A stretch of DNA of 64,000 bases from Radicibacter daui (GTDB lineage Bacteria > Pseudomonadota > Alphaproteobacteria > Radicibacterales > Radicibacteraceae): positions 1,508,501 through 1,572,500 of the forward strand of contig CP131056.1 in assembly GCA_030657355.1 (NCBI GenBank). The letters run 5' to 3'. The notes under the pieces were generated by a model. That model saw only the letters and a program-made list of their open reading frames with translations. It was not told where the DNA came from and did no database searches. A program made the translations under genes and the position numbers. This document shows, piece after piece, positions 63,493 through 64,000 of the stretch (its first letter is position 1; each line of letters opens with the position of its first letter).

Positions 63493-64000
63493 ATGGACAA
63501 GCAGAACTGGCCGCTGGCAGTGCAGGTGGCCGCGGATTTTGCCGCGGAGTGGAAGGCCGATGCCCCCGGCGGTGCGATTGTCGCCTTCGATGCTTCGGGC
63601 ATACGCTTTGCCCATGCCGGCGGGCTGGAGAGCCTTGCGACCCGCGCGCCCTTCACGCCGGCCAGCGTGGTGCGCTACGCCTCTGTTACCAAACATGTCT
63701 TCTGCGCCATGGTGCTGGCCCATCCGACGCTGATCGGTCTGGAAGACAGATTGGGTAAACACCTGCCGGAACTCTCGGAGCCGCTCGCCTCCGTCACCGT
63801 TGGCCGTGCGCTCAATATGACCGGCGGCCTGCCGGATGTACGCGAATGCCTGACGCTGCTGGGCCTCTCCGTCTATTCCCACACCGATGCCGAGGCGTTG
63901 CTGAAGTATCTCGCGCGGCTCACCCGCCTCAATTTCGAGGCCGGCACCGAGATTTCCTATTCCAATACCGGCTACCGGCTTGTCGAGGCGGCGCTGGAGA
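63493..64000 (+). CDS. Serine hydrolase, beta-lactamase/D-aminopeptidase family, 3' truncated
   Basis: The first 169 codons are visible; the frame runs off the right edge. The nucleophile motif Ser64-Val-Thr-Lys67 (SxxK) and Tyr156-Ser-Asn158 (YxN) define the class C beta-lactamase/DD-peptidase fold. There is no signal peptide, so it is probably cytoplasmic, as in D-aminopeptidases and esterases of the family. It lies 33 bp after the peptide transporter operon, which suggests it processes the imported substrate. Confidence 0.82.
   Translation, partial: MDKQNWPLAVQVAADFAAEWKADAPGGAIVAFDASGIRFAHAGGLESLATRAPFTPASVVRYASVTKHVFCAMVLAHPTLIGLEDRLGKHLPELSEPLASVTVGRALNMTGGLPDVRECLTLLGLSVYSHTDAEALLKYLARLTRLNFEAGTEISYSNTGYRLVEAALE

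Overview
The window is about 64 kb of GC-rich, gene-dense chromosome from an alphaproteobacterium. The main evidence is the cell-wall and division (dcw) cluster in the alphaproteobacterial order, with murB between murC and ddl and with lpxC, bamD, recN and ligA further downstream. A class A RNase P RNA gene lies just upstream of mraZ. The layout resembles Rhodospirillales and relatives, but no genus can be named from sequence alone.

Layout. (1) 1-7.9 kb: a partial acyl-CoA dehydrogenase faces a minus-strand operon. The operon encodes an enoyl-CoA hydratase, a feruloyl-CoA synthase-like ligase, a thiolase, a 3-hydroxyacyl-CoA dehydrogenase, a hotdog thioesterase and a solute-binding protein. 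Together they look like CoA-dependent beta-oxidative breakdown of hydroxycinnamates. A perfect 19-bp palindrome sits on the operon promoter. (2) 8-10.5 kb: divergent 8-oxoguanine deaminase and nucleoside hydrolase (purine catabolism). (3) 10.7-14.1 kb: a 32-residue membrane peptide, a YbhN-type membrane protein and ligA. (4) 14.2-20.7 kb: an accessory block between ligA and recN with a hexapeptide acyltransferase, LysR regulator, YcaC-type hydrolase, XapX, DoxX and DUF1275 membrane proteins, and a DUF1800/DUF1501 pair with a Tat-type signal. (5) 20.8-27.2 kb: recN, bamD, an unusual chemoreceptor fused to a substrate-binding domain, and lpxC. (6) 27.5-46.5 kb: the dcw operon, transcribed on the minus strand as mraZ-rsmH-ftsL-ftsI-murE-murF-mraY-murD-ftsW-murG-murC-murB-ddl-ftsQ-ftsA-ftsZ, mostly with 4-bp overlaps. 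Its upstream region holds two arrays of TGGGN repeats that look like MraZ boxes, followed by rnpB. (7) 47.7-58.1 kb: accessory genes, including a secreted Cys-containing protein, DjlA-like co-chaperone, LpxR-like lipid A deacylase, AraC regulator with MFS exporter, a lone phage tailspike-like protein, MtgA, a 17-kDa-antigen-like envelope protein, Tag glycosylase, a YciI protein and a TetR regulator with a clear palindromic operator. (8) 58.4-64 kb: a complete five-gene peptide ABC transporter followed by a truncated serine hydrolase of the beta-lactamase/D-aminopeptidase family.

How it fits together. The dcw genes make lipid II (MurB-F, Ddl, MraY, MurG) and build the divisome (FtsZ, A, Q, L, I, W). 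MtgA adds glycan polymerisation, LpxC commits to lipid A and BamD assembles outer-membrane proteins, so the middle of the window is an envelope-biogenesis region. The flanks are catabolic and uptake modules (aromatic acids, purines, peptides). The most unusual items are the chemoreceptor/solute-binding fusion placed between lpxC and bamD, the isolated tailspike-like gene, the repeat arrays before mraZ and the enlarged RNase P RNA.
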